Source: Bacillota bacterium (lineage in GTDB: Bacteria; Bacillota; Clostridia; Christensenellales; Aristaeellaceae). Taken from it: a stretch of DNA of 8,302 bases. The translations under genes were made by a program, and so were the position numbers. Every line of letters starts with the position of its first letter. Within the stretch, counting starts at the first letter, position 1. Below are positions 1-6,578 of the stretch, piece by piece. The notes under the pieces were generated by a model. The model was not told the DNA's origin. It made no database searches and saw only the letters and a program-made list of their open reading frames with translations. The stretch covers positions 1 to 8,302 of the forward strand of contig JAGVSV010000246.1 of the NCBI GenBank assembly GCA_019137115.1, in the 5' to 3' direction.

Positions 1-7
1 GGGATGA

Positions 8-28
8 TTTTCGCCCTATGGGCGAAAA
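8..28. promoter_or_regulatory. Perfect palindrome upstream of cggR, candidate operator
   Basis: The arms TTTTCGCCC (8-16) and GGGCGAAAA (20-28) are perfect reverse complements around the 3-nt centre TAT. It ends 19 nt before the preferred GTG start of cggR and is not followed by a T-run on either strand, so it is not a normal intrinsic terminator. Its size and symmetry suit a protein-binding operator, possibly for CggR autoregulation or another dimeric regulator; a short mRNA hairpin is the alternative. It does not look like the direct-repeat CggR operator known from B. subtilis. The symmetry is seen directly; the role is inference. Confidence 0.45.
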
Positions 29-37
29 ATGCACCGC

Positions 38-43
38 GGAGGG
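38..43 (+). promoter_or_regulatory. Ribosome binding site deciding the GTG start of cggR
   Basis: GGAGGG lies 4 nt before GTG 48. No comparable site precedes the alternative ATG at 18. Starting at 48 also aligns the N-terminus with known CggR proteins. Confidence 0.6.
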
Positions 44-47
44 TGGC

Positions 48-1088
48 GTGGAGGAGTTTCCCTGGGCAACGCTGACGCAGATTGCGCCCAACCAGGTGCG
101 CGACATTGTTTGCCGCGCCATGGTGATGGATCATGTTGGCAGCGCGGGGCCCATCGGGCGGCGGATGCTGTCGGCGTATCTGGGCATGGCGGAGCGCGAG
201 GTGCGCGCGGCGGCTGACGCGTTGCGCGACGAGGGCTTGCTGCTGTACCAGCCCAACGGCATGGTGCTGAGCCCCGAGGGGCAGGGCATGTTGCCCAAGG
301 TGCGCGAGGTGTGCCGCGCGTTGCGCGGCGCCAATGAGCTGGAAGCCGCGCTGTCCAAAGCGCTGTCGATCCCGAATGTGACGGTGGTACCGGGCGATGC
401 CGATGCCAGCCGGGGCGTGCTGAAGGAATGCGGGCGCGCGGCGGCCCAGCGCCTGCGCCAGATGGTGCGCGGCGGCATGACGGTGGCCATCTCCGGCGGC
501 AGCACCATGTACGAGCTGGCGCGCATGATGACCCCGGGCCCGGCCAACGTGATGGTGGTTCCGGCGCGCGGCGGGTTCGGGGCGTCCACCGCCATCCAGG
601 CGGACGGCGTGGCCGAGGAGCTGGCGCGCAACATGAAAGCGATCAGCCGCCTGATCCACCTGCCCGACGGCCTGAGCGCGCAGACGCTCGAGGAAATGCA
701 GAAACTGCCCGACATTGGCGAAACCATCCGCCTGATGCGCACGGCGGACATTGTGGTGCACGGCATCGGCCGCGCGGAGGACATGGCGCGCCGCCGCGGG
801 ATGAGCGCCGGCCAGCTGTCGGAACTGTCGCGCCTGGGCGCAAAGGGCGAGGCGCTGGGCGACTTTTTTGACGAGCAGGGCAATTTGGTCATCAGCAGCC
901 CGTCGGTGAGTTCCGAGCTGCGCACCCGCAAGCCCGGCGCGCTAACGCTGTGGGCTGCCGCGGGGCTGAGCAAGGCGTCTGCGATCCTGGCCGCCGCGCG
1001 GCACCAGCCGCCGGATTCCCTGATTCTGGATGAAGCCGCCGCCCGGCAGATCCTCAAGCGCATCAAGACTCAGAACCCCAAGGCATAG
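48..1088 (+). CDS. cggR: Central glycolytic genes regulator CggR (SorC/DeoR-type repressor)
   Basis: DNA-binding transcriptional repressor of the CggR branch of the SorC family; in Bacillus subtilis the homologue controls the gapA operon and is relieved by fructose-1,6-bisphosphate. With the GTG start at 48 it is 346 aa, close to the usual CggR length. Residues ~20-70 form a winged helix-turn-helix (PIGRRMLSAYLGMAEREV at 35-52 resembles the CggR recognition region). The rest is a SorC-type sugar-phosphate-binding domain with GGSTMYELA (150-158), PARGGFG (172-178), HGIGRAEDMARRRG (238-251), GEALGDFFDEQG (267-278) and a C-terminal GLSKASAIL segment. The start was chosen because GGAGGG sits 4 nt before GTG 48; an ATG at 18 in the same frame has no visible ribosome site and lies in the centre of a palindrome. 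It is first in an operon with pgk, tpiA and gpmI, 31 nt before pgk. Family assignment is firm; effector and operator are inferred. Confidence 0.9.
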   Translation: MEEFPWATLTQIAPNQVRDIVCRAMVMDHVGSAGPIGRRMLSAYLGMAEREVRAAADALRDEGLLLYQPNGMVLSPEGQGMLPKVREVCRALRGANELEAALSKALSIPNVTVVPGDADASRGVLKECGRAAAQRLRQMVRGGMTVAISGGSTMYELARMMTPGPANVMVVPARGGFGASTAIQADGVAEELARNMKAISRLIHLPDGLSAQTLEEMQKLPDIGETIRLMRTADIVVHGIGRAEDMARRRGMSAGQLSELSRLGAKGEALGDFFDEQGNLVISSPSVSSELRTRKPGALTLWAAAGLSKASAILAAARHQPPDSLILDEAAARQILKRIKTQNPKA

Positions 1089-1119
1089 CCTTTGAAATCA
1101 ACCAAAAAGGAGAAGGAAC

Positions 1120-2304
1120 ATGAGCAAGAAAACAATCCGGGACATCGATGTAAAGGGCAAGCGCGTGCTGGTGCGCGTGGACTTCAACGTGCCGATGGAT
1201 GACGCCGGCCACATCACCGACGAAAGCCGCATTGTGGGCGCGCTGCCCACCATCCAGTACCTGATCGACCACAACGCCAAGGTGGTGCTGTGCAGCCACA
1301 TGGGCCGCCCGAAGGGGGAGGTCAACCCAGAATTCTCGTTAAAACCTGTGGCAAAGCGCCTGGGCGAGCTGCTCAAAAAGGATGTCAAGATGGCCCGGGA
1401 CGTCATCGGCGAGGACGCCGACAAGGTCGTGGCCTCGCTCAAGGAGGGCGAGGTCGCGCTGCTGGAAAACCTGCGCTTCCACAAGCAGGAGGAGAAGAAC
1501 GACCCCGAGTTTGCCAAGAAACTGGCCTCCTATGGCGAGGTGTATGTCAACGATGCCTTTGGCACCGCGCACCGCGCGCATGCCAGCACCGAGGGCGTGG
1601 CGCATTACCTACCCGCCGTGTCCGGCTTCCTGATTGAAAAGGAGCTCAAGTTCCTGGGCGGCGCGCTGGACAACCCGGAGCGGCCGTTTGTGGCGATTCT
1701 GGGCGGCAAGAAGGTGTCCGACAAGATCGGCGTGATCAACAACCTGCTGGAAAAGGTGGACGTGCTGATCATCGGCGGCGCGATGGCGTATACCTTTGTC
1801 AAGGCGCAGGGCGGCGAGATCGGCGACAGCCTGCTGGAAGCGGACAAGGTGGACTACGCCTTGGAAATGATCAACAAAGCGCGCGACAAGGGCGTTAAGC
1901 TCATGCTGCCGGTGGACACCGTGGCGGCCGATGGCTTCAGCGAGGATGCCAAGACGCAGGTTGTGGACACCGGCAAGATCCCCGCAGGCTGGCAAGGGCT
2001 GGACATCGGCCCCAAAACCCGCAAGGAGTTTGCCGCTGAGGTGGAGAAGGCAAAGACCGTGGTCTGGAACGGGCCGATGGGCGTGTTTGAGTTCCCGGCG
2101 TTTGCGGCCGGCACCAAGGCGGTTGCCGAAGCGATGGCCAAAAGCCACGCTACAACCATCGTGGGCGGCGGCGACAGCGCGGCGGCGGTTGTGCAAATGG
2201 GCTTTGGCGACAAGGTGACCCATATTTCCACCGGCGGCGGCGCGTCGCTGGAGTTCCTGGAAGGCCTGGAGCTGCCCGGCGTGGCGGCGCTCAACGACAA
2301 GTGA
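1120..2304 (+). CDS. pgk: Phosphoglycerate kinase
   Basis: Cytoplasmic glycolytic enzyme that transfers the acyl phosphate of 1,3-bisphosphoglycerate to ADP, giving ATP and 3-phosphoglycerate. It has 394 aa, the normal bacterial length. The N-terminal substrate domain shows VRVDFNVPM (18-26), SHMGRP (59-64), ENLRF (116-120) and DAFGTAHRAHAS (145-156). The C-terminal nucleotide domain shows GGKKVSDKI (195-203), WNGPMGVFE (316-324), GGGDSAAA (349-356) and STGGGASLEFLEG (370-382). The ATG at 1120 is preceded by AGGAG at 1108-1112 with a 7-nt spacer. The gene lies 31 nt after cggR and 58 nt before tpiA, so it is probably co-transcribed with both and subject to CggR control. In many Bacillota gapA sits between cggR and pgk; here it does not. 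All signature motifs are intact and nothing suggests a pseudogene. Confidence 0.98.
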   Translation: MSKKTIRDIDVKGKRVLVRVDFNVPMDDAGHITDESRIVGALPTIQYLIDHNAKVVLCSHMGRPKGEVNPEFSLKPVAKRLGELLKKDVKMARDVIGEDADKVVASLKEGEVALLENLRFHKQEEKNDPEFAKKLASYGEVYVNDAFGTAHRAHASTEGVAHYLPAVSGFLIEKELKFLGGALDNPERPFVAILGGKKVSDKIGVINNLLEKVDVLIIGGAMAYTFVKAQGGEIGDSLLEADKVDYALEMINKARDKGVKLMLPVDTVAADGFSEDAKTQVVDTGKIPAGWQGLDIGPKTRKEFAAEVEKAKTVVWNGPMGVFEFPAFAAGTKAVAEAMAKSHATTIVGGGDSAAAVVQMGFGDKVTHISTGGGASLEFLEGLELPGVAALNDK

Positions 2305-2311
2305 TTTTTTG

Positions 2312-2345
2312 CCGCCATCCGGGGTATACAACCCCCGGATGGCGG
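2312..2345 (+). other. Strong intercistronic hairpin between pgk and tpiA
   Basis: Perfect 13-bp GC-rich arms (CCGCCATCCGGGG at 2312-2324; its reverse complement at 2333-2345) enclose an 8-nt loop. It begins 8 nt after the pgk stop and ends 5 nt before the tpiA Shine-Dalgarno. The only T-run (2305-2310) is on the 5' side, so it does not fit a forward intrinsic terminator, and the reverse strand would carry an A-run. A role in mRNA processing, 3'-end protection of the upstream message or tuning of tpiA translation is inferred. Confidence 0.6.
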
Positions 2346-2362
2346 ATATGAGGAGAAACAGC

Positions 2363-3115
2363 ATGCGTACACCCATCATTGCCGGCAACTGGAAGATGAA
2401 CATGACGCCCAAGGAAGCCACGGGGCTGATTGAGGCGCTCAAGCCCCTGGTCAAGGACACAAATACCACGGTGGTGGTGTGCGTGCCCGCGATTGATATC
2501 CCCGCAGCCAAGCAGGCGCTGCGCGGCAGCCGCATCAAGCTGGGCGCACAGAATGTGCACTTTGCCGAAAGCGGCGCGTACACCGGCGAGCTGTCCGCGG
2601 CCATGCTCAAGGAAGCGGGCGTGGAATATGTGATCATCGGCCACAGCGAGCGCCGGCAGTACTTTGGCGAGACCGACGAAACCGTCAACAAGCGCACGCG
2701 CGCGGCGGTTGCCGCGGGCCTAACCCCCATCGTGTGCGTGGGCGAACTCAAGGAACAGCGCGAAGCGGGTTACACCGACGCGCTGGTCACCTACCAGACA
2801 TTGATCGCGCTGACCGGCCTTACGCCCACTGAGGTGCGCAAGGTGGTCATCGCCTATGAGCCGGTGTGGGCCATCGGCACGGGGCTGACGGCCACCGACG
2901 AACAGGCGAACGAAACCATCGGCGTGATCCGCAAAGCGATCGCGGCGCGCTATGGCAAGGGCGTGGCCAACCGCGTGCGTATCCAGTACGGCGGCAGCAT
3001 GAAGGGCTCCAACGTCAAGGGCCTGATGGCGCAGCCGGAAATCGACGGCGGCCTGATCGGCGGCGCGTCGCTGAAAGCCGACGAGTTTGCCAAAGTCGTC
3101 AATTTCGACAAGTGA
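2363..3115 (+). CDS. tpiA: Triose-phosphate isomerase
   Basis: Cytoplasmic (beta/alpha)8-barrel enzyme interconverting dihydroxyacetone phosphate and glyceraldehyde-3-phosphate. It has 250 aa, typical of the family. Catalytic residues are all visible: Asn9 and Lys11 in AGNWKMN (7-13), the electrophile His94 in IIGHSERR (91-98), and the base Glu166 in AYEPVWAIGTG (164-174), which leads into the mobile loop 6. The phosphate-binding end YGGSMKGSN (209-217) and GGLIGGASL (229-237) is present. The reading frame is open further upstream to 2309, but that stretch is the intercistronic hairpin. The ATG at 2363 has AGGAGA at 2351-2356 with a 6-nt spacer and gives the standard N-terminus MRTPIIAGNWKMN. 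The gpmI start follows 14 nt after the stop, so the two are almost certainly co-transcribed. Confidence 0.98.
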   Translation: MRTPIIAGNWKMNMTPKEATGLIEALKPLVKDTNTTVVVCVPAIDIPAAKQALRGSRIKLGAQNVHFAESGAYTGELSAAMLKEAGVEYVIIGHSERRQYFGETDETVNKRTRAAVAAGLTPIVCVGELKEQREAGYTDALVTYQTLIALTGLTPTEVRKVVIAYEPVWAIGTGLTATDEQANETIGVIRKAIAARYGKGVANRVRIQYGGSMKGSNVKGLMAQPEIDGGLIGGASLKADEFAKVVNFDK

Positions 3116-3129
3116 CCAAAGGAGACAGC

Positions 3130-4668
3130 ATGGGCAAAAAGATGACCGCCCTGATCATCATGGACGGCTTTGGCCTGAACGAAAACCCGGTGGGCAACGC
3201 CATCACCGCGGCCGGCACGCCGCACATTGACGAGCTGAAGGCGCGTTTCCCCTATACGCAGCTGGGCGCCAGCGGTATGGACGTGGGGCTGCCGGACGGC
3301 CAGATGGGCAACAGCGAGGTGGGGCACCTGAACATGGGCGCCGGGCGCGTGGTGTACCAGGAGCTGCCGCGCATCACCAAGGACATCCAGACCGGCGAAT
3401 TCTTTGAAAAAGAAGCGCTGATCTGGGCGATGGACGGCGCGCGGGAGGCGGGCACGGCGCTGCATCTGATCGGGCTTCTGTCCGACGGCGGCGTGCACAG
3501 CCACAACACGCACCTGTACGCGCTGGTGGAAATGGCCAAGCGCAGGGGGCTTGAGCGCGTGTACATCCACTGCCTGATGGACGGCCGCGATGTGCCGCCC
3601 ACCAGCGGCTTGGGCTACATCAAGGATCTCGAAGCCGAGTTGAAGGCCATTGGCGTGGGGCAGATCGCCTCCGTGCAGGGGCGCTTCTACGGCATGGACC
3701 GCGACAACATCTGGGAGCGCATCAAGCTGGGCTACGACGCCATCGCGCTGGGCCAAGGCGTGCCGGCGGAAAGCGCCGAGGCCGCCATCCAGCACAGCTA
3801 TGACACCGGGGTGGTCGACGAAATGATGATCCCGGCGGTGGTCATGCGGGGCATTGAGCCCATTGCCACTGTGCAGCCGCAGGACAGCGTGATCTTCTTC
3901 AACTTCCGGCCCGACCGCGCGCGGCAGTTGACCCGTGCATTCATCGAGACCGAGTTTGACCGGTTTGTACGCGCGCGGGACTATATACCGGTGCGCTTCG
4001 TGTCCATGACGCAGTATGACGAGACGTTCACCAAGCTGCGGGTGGTCAACATGCCCACACACCTGGAGCGCACGCTGGGGCAATACCTGGCCGAGCTGGG
4101 CTTAACCCAGGTGCACATCGCCGAAACGCAGAAGTACGCGCATGTCACGTTCTTCTTCAACGGCGGCGTGGAGCCGCCCAACCCCGGTGAGGAGCGCGTG
4201 CTGATCCCCTCCAGCCAGGTCAAGACATTTGACCTGAAGCCCGAAATGTCCGCCCCCGAGGTCACCCAGGCAGCCCTGCAGCTGATCGAGTCGGAATTGT
4301 TTGACGTGATGATCCTGAACTTCGCCAACTGCGACATGGTGGGCCACACCGGCATCATGAAAGCGGCCATTGAGGCCGTCAAAGAGGTGGAGCGGGACGT
4401 GGGCATTCTGGTGGCGGAAATCCTGCGGCGCGGCGGCCGCGCGTTCGTGACGGCCGATCATGGCAACGCCGACCAGATGATCAACTACGAAACCGGCGAG
4501 CCATTTACCGCGCACACCACCAACCCGGTGCCGTTTATCGCGTGCGATCCGGCGCTGGTGGGCACCACGCTGCGCGAAGGCGGCCGTCTGGCCGACATCG
4601 CGCCCACGATGCTCAAGGCGATGGGCCTGCCCATCCCCGAGGAAATGGAGGGCACGCCGCTGTTCTGA
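3130..4668 (+). CDS. gpmI: 2,3-bisphosphoglycerate-independent phosphoglycerate mutase
   Basis: Manganese-dependent cytoplasmic enzyme of the alkaline phosphatase superfamily that interconverts 3- and 2-phosphoglycerate through a phosphoserine intermediate. It has 512 aa, the standard length. Metal and catalytic residues line up with the known Bacillus-type enzyme: Asp12 in IMDGFG, the nucleophile Ser62 in GNSEVGHLNMG (60-70), His123 in SDGGVHSH, Arg153/Asp154 in MDGRDVPPTSG, Arg185 and Arg191 in GRFYGMDRD, Arg260/Arg263 in FRPDRAR, Lys335, Asp402 and His406 in NCDMVGHTG, Asp443/His444 in TADHGNAD, and His462 in AHTTNPVPF. The frame is open upstream into tpiA (to 2866), but ATG 3130 is chosen because AAAGGAGA at 3118-3125 precedes it and MGKKMTALIIMDGFG is the canonical N-terminus. 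It is the last gene of the operon and is followed by a terminator; eno does not follow as it often does. Confidence 0.98.
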   Translation: MGKKMTALIIMDGFGLNENPVGNAITAAGTPHIDELKARFPYTQLGASGMDVGLPDGQMGNSEVGHLNMGAGRVVYQELPRITKDIQTGEFFEKEALIWAMDGAREAGTALHLIGLLSDGGVHSHNTHLYALVEMAKRRGLERVYIHCLMDGRDVPPTSGLGYIKDLEAELKAIGVGQIASVQGRFYGMDRDNIWERIKLGYDAIALGQGVPAESAEAAIQHSYDTGVVDEMMIPAVVMRGIEPIATVQPQDSVIFFNFRPDRARQLTRAFIETEFDRFVRARDYIPVRFVSMTQYDETFTKLRVVNMPTHLERTLGQYLAELGLTQVHIAETQKYAHVTFFFNGGVEPPNPGEERVLIPSSQVKTFDLKPEMSAPEVTQAALQLIESELFDVMILNFANCDMVGHTGIMKAAIEAVKEVERDVGILVAEILRRGGRAFVTADHGNADQMINYETGEPFTAHTTNPVPFIACDPALVGTTLREGGRLADIAPTMLKAMGLPIPEEMEGTPLF

Positions 4669-4689
4669 GCGCGGAACAACCACAATGAC

Positions 4690-4728
4690 AAAAAACGGCG
4701 CCGGGCATGATCGTCCGGCGCCGTTCTT
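4690..4728. terminator. Bidirectional intrinsic terminator between gpmI and the convergent URO-D gene
   Basis: An 11-bp perfect stem (AACGGCGCCGG at 4694-4704 with its complement at 4715-4725) has a 10-nt loop. On the + strand it is followed by a weak TTCTT tract, 22 nt after the gpmI stop. On the - strand it is followed by a run of six T (complement of 4690-4695) and lies just past the URO-D gene stop. It therefore looks stronger as the terminator of the - strand gene while also serving gpmI. Confidence 0.88.
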
Positions 4729-4739
4729 CGTATGTGCGT

Positions 4740-5783
4740 TTATTCGCCCCGCCAGCTGCGCACGGCGTCCACCATGGTCAGGTAGCCATCCAGCGGCACA
4801 TAGTCGGGGATCGAGTTGCCGGTGCTGAACGCAATGCCGCCATGGCCGGACACTTTGTTCAAGATGTCGTGGACGTGCGCGCGCAGGTCGGGTAGCTTCA
4901 TGCGGCAGACATCGTCCGTGTCCACACCGCCGAAATTGCCGATGCGGTCGCCATAGCGCTCCACCCACACGGGGAAGGGCGCGATGATGTCCTCGTTGGA
5001 GTGCTTGGCGTCAATGCCCGCGATTGATATGATGTCGTCCATCACGCCGAACAGGTTGCCGCAGGAGTGCAGCAAGAACGGCTTGCCGTGCTGGTGCACC
5101 GCGTCCACCACGCGGCGGTACTGGGGCAGGATGTGCGTGCGGATGTCGTCATGACTCAGCAGCGTTTCGCTTTTGAAGCCCAGGTCATCGCCCATGCGCA
5201 GCACGCAGAAGGCATCGCCAAACTGGGGCAAAAAGCGCGACCAGATCGTGTGCAGCATCTCCCCCACCTTCGCAAACAGCGCATGATACAGGTCGGGGTC
5301 GTCGACCTTGATCAGGCACAGCTGCTCATACCCCACGATGTCCTGCACGCACTCAAACACGCCGTTGCCCACGCCGCCCACGCCCTTCATGCCCGGGGGC
5401 AGCGCCGCGCGGAACGCGTCAAACCAGCGGCCATACCGCGCAAAGTACAGGTCAGGGATTTCGTCCCACGGGTATTTGCGCATGTCCTCCATCGTGTGCA
5501 CGGCGCCGGGCTTGTGCCCGCCCAGCGCGCCGGAGCCCGGCATGATCGCGCCCACGCAACACTCAAAAGATACGGTGTCATAGCCCATCTGGCGGTAAAA
5601 GGCGCAGTGCAGCTGCATATTGCGCGCGACGTCGGCGTCGCTTAGGTCGCCAGCGGGGAATTCCTTGCCCAACACCTTTTCCATCGTGCCGGCGTTGACC
5701 AAATGCTCGTACAGCGGCAGGCGTTTAGCCGGTCGGTTCCATGCGGCATCCATCAGGTGTTGGTAATCCGGTTCAAAGCTCAT
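4740..5783 (-). CDS. Uroporphyrinogen decarboxylase (URO-D) superfamily protein, probable methyltransferase-like
   Basis: A 347-aa (beta/alpha)8-barrel protein of the URO-D superfamily, which includes HemE and the corrinoid or coenzyme M methyltransferases (MtaA/MtbA type). Supporting segments are GDDLGFKSETLLS (198-210), LLHSCGN (237-243), HSNED (261-265), NFGGVDTD (283-290) and STGNSIPDYVPLDG (320-333). The His239-x-Cys241 pair matches the start of the zinc site of MtaA-like enzymes. Where, as I recall, those enzymes have a late Cys in a SSGC-like motif, this protein has Asn323. It lacks the arginine-rich N-terminal substrate motif of true HemE, so haem synthesis is unlikely. The start is ATG 5783, with GGAGG (complement of 5788-5792) just upstream. 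It lies 15 nt after the recO stop, so it is probably co-transcribed with recO. No corrinoid protein, corrinoid reactivase or partner methyltransferase is in the window, so the substrate is unknown. Confidence 0.82.
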   Translation of the reverse strand: MSFEPDYQHLMDAAWNRPAKRLPLYEHLVNAGTMEKVLGKEFPAGDLSDADVARNMQLHCAFYRQMGYDTVSFECCVGAIMPGSGALGGHKPGAVHTMEDMRKYPWDEIPDLYFARYGRWFDAFRAALPPGMKGVGGVGNGVFECVQDIVGYEQLCLIKVDDPDLYHALFAKVGEMLHTIWSRFLPQFGDAFCVLRMGDDLGFKSETLLSHDDIRTHILPQYRRVVDAVHQHGKPFLLHSCGNLFGVMDDIISIAGIDAKHSNEDIIAPFPVWVERYGDRIGNFGGVDTDDVCRMKLPDLRAHVHDILNKVSGHGGIAFSTGNSIPDYVPLDGYLTMVDAVRSWRGE

Positions 5784-5798
5784 GGGGCCTCCTTTTTG

Positions 5799-6527
5799 TC
5801 ACACAGGGGCGTCATGCCCCATGATGGCCGGCAGCCGGCGCTCCAGGTGGTGCTGCGCGTACACCAGCAGCGGCGCCAGCGCGTCGTTTTGCGGCGGCAG
5901 ATGGGTTTTGTCGATGCCGCGGGTCTGTACCTCGCGCAGCCATGCCAGCGTGTCGTAGGACAGGTTGGGTCGCGCGCTTCGCAGGCAATCCGGGCAGATA
6001 AGCCCGGCGGGCTCCGGCACCAGATGCGCGGCGTCGCCTTCGGCCAGCACCTGTCCGCACTGGGCGCAGACCGACAAGTCGGGGCGGTAGCCCGCGATGC
6101 CCATCAGGTGCAGCAGATACGCCGCCGTGACCGGCTCCGGGTCGCCCTGGCCATAGCTTAAGCGCGCCAGAGACCGCCCCAGCAGCAGAAACAGATGCTC
6201 TGCCGGTTCCTCGCGCTGGGCCACGGCTTCGGCGGCCGAGAGCATCAGCGAGGCGTGGGACAGCAGGGTAATGTCCGTGCGCAGCGGGTAAAAGCTGTCG
6301 GTCAGTTCACAGCCGGTGATCATCTCGTGCCCTTTTCCACGGTACAGGACATACTCCCCCATCGCAAACAGGTCGCTGGCGGCCAGGAGCGGCGACTTGG
6401 GCTTGCGGCAGCCGCGCGCGGTCACGTCCACGCGCCCGCGCTCGGGCGTGAGCAGCGTCAGCACGCGGTCATTGTCCCGGTAATCCGAGCGCCGCAGCAC
6501 AATCCCCTGTGTGGTCTGGTATGCCAT
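5799..6527 (-). CDS. recO: DNA repair protein RecO
   Basis: Recombination mediator of the RecFOR pathway; it binds single-stranded DNA and RecR and helps load RecA at gaps in SSB-coated DNA. It has 242 aa, normal for RecO. The N-terminal OB-fold starts with the typical TTQGIVLRRSDYRDNDRVLTLLTPERG (residues 5-31, in two blocks joined by DYRD), followed by the RGCRKPKS segment. A helical region follows, with a zinc-binding insert in which Cys154, Cys157, Cys178 and Cys181 form two CxxC pairs (CAQC and CPDC), as in many Bacillota and Deinococcus homologues. The start is ATG 6527, with GGAGG (complement of 6531-6535) only 3-4 nt upstream. It lies 51 nt downstream of the degV-family gene and 15 nt upstream of the URO-D gene. 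Its usual neighbours era or glyS are not seen here. Confidence 0.95.
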   Translation of the reverse strand: MAYQTTQGIVLRRSDYRDNDRVLTLLTPERGRVDVTARGCRKPKSPLLAASDLFAMGEYVLYRGKGHEMITGCELTDSFYPLRTDITLLSHASLMLSAAEAVAQREEPAEHLFLLLGRSLARLSYGQGDPEPVTAAYLLHLMGIAGYRPDLSVCAQCGQVLAEGDAAHLVPEPAGLICPDCLRSARPNLSYDTLAWLREVQTRGIDKTHLPPQNDALAPLLVYAQHHLERRLPAIMGHDAPV

Positions 6528-6539
6528 GCTCCTCCATGT

Positions 6540-6561
6540 AAAATAGCGGGCATGCGCCCGC
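6540..6561 (-). terminator. Weak intrinsic terminator or attenuator between the degV-family gene and recO
   Basis: Read on the - strand, GCGGGC, the loop GCAT and GCCCGC form a 6-bp all-GC stem (6561-6546), followed by TATTTT (6545-6540). It starts 17 nt after the degV-family stop and runs directly into the recO ribosome site. The short stem and imperfect T-tract suggest partial termination at most, so recO may be read at a reduced level from the upstream promoter. No separate recO promoter was recognised. Confidence 0.42.
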
Positions 6562-6578
6562 CCCTGGTTCAGATCGCC

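Noticed and set aside
131..1066. Long open frame on the - strand, opposite cggR
   Set aside because: It lies wholly antisense to a recognised gene, has a compositionally biased Arg/Ala/Ser-rich product and no ribosome site; GC-rich codon use makes such open antisense frames common.
2325..2330. TATACA as a -10 box for tpiA
   Set aside because: It falls in the loop of the intercistronic hairpin, and no -35-like sequence lies 16-18 nt upstream.
1609..2751. 380-codon - strand frame across pgk and tpiA
   Set aside because: It is antisense to two genes with intact signature motifs and resembles no known family.
2866..3129. N-terminal extension of gpmI into tpiA
   Set aside because: The frame is open, but these codons overlap the conserved end of tpiA out of frame; the canonical GpmI N-terminus and ribosome site are at 3130.
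2950..4083. 377-codon - strand frame opposite gpmI
   Set aside because: The His/Val/Ala-rich translation is typical of a shadow frame, and gpmI on the other strand is certain.
4102..4968. 288-codon - strand frame spanning the end of gpmI, the terminator and the URO-D gene
   Set aside because: It crosses a terminator and overlaps two real genes, with no motif or ribosome site.
4740..5783. Call as HemE (uroporphyrinogen decarboxylase of haem synthesis)
   Set aside because: The arginine-rich N-terminal substrate motif is absent and an HSCGN methyltransferase-type motif is present; there are no haem genes nearby.
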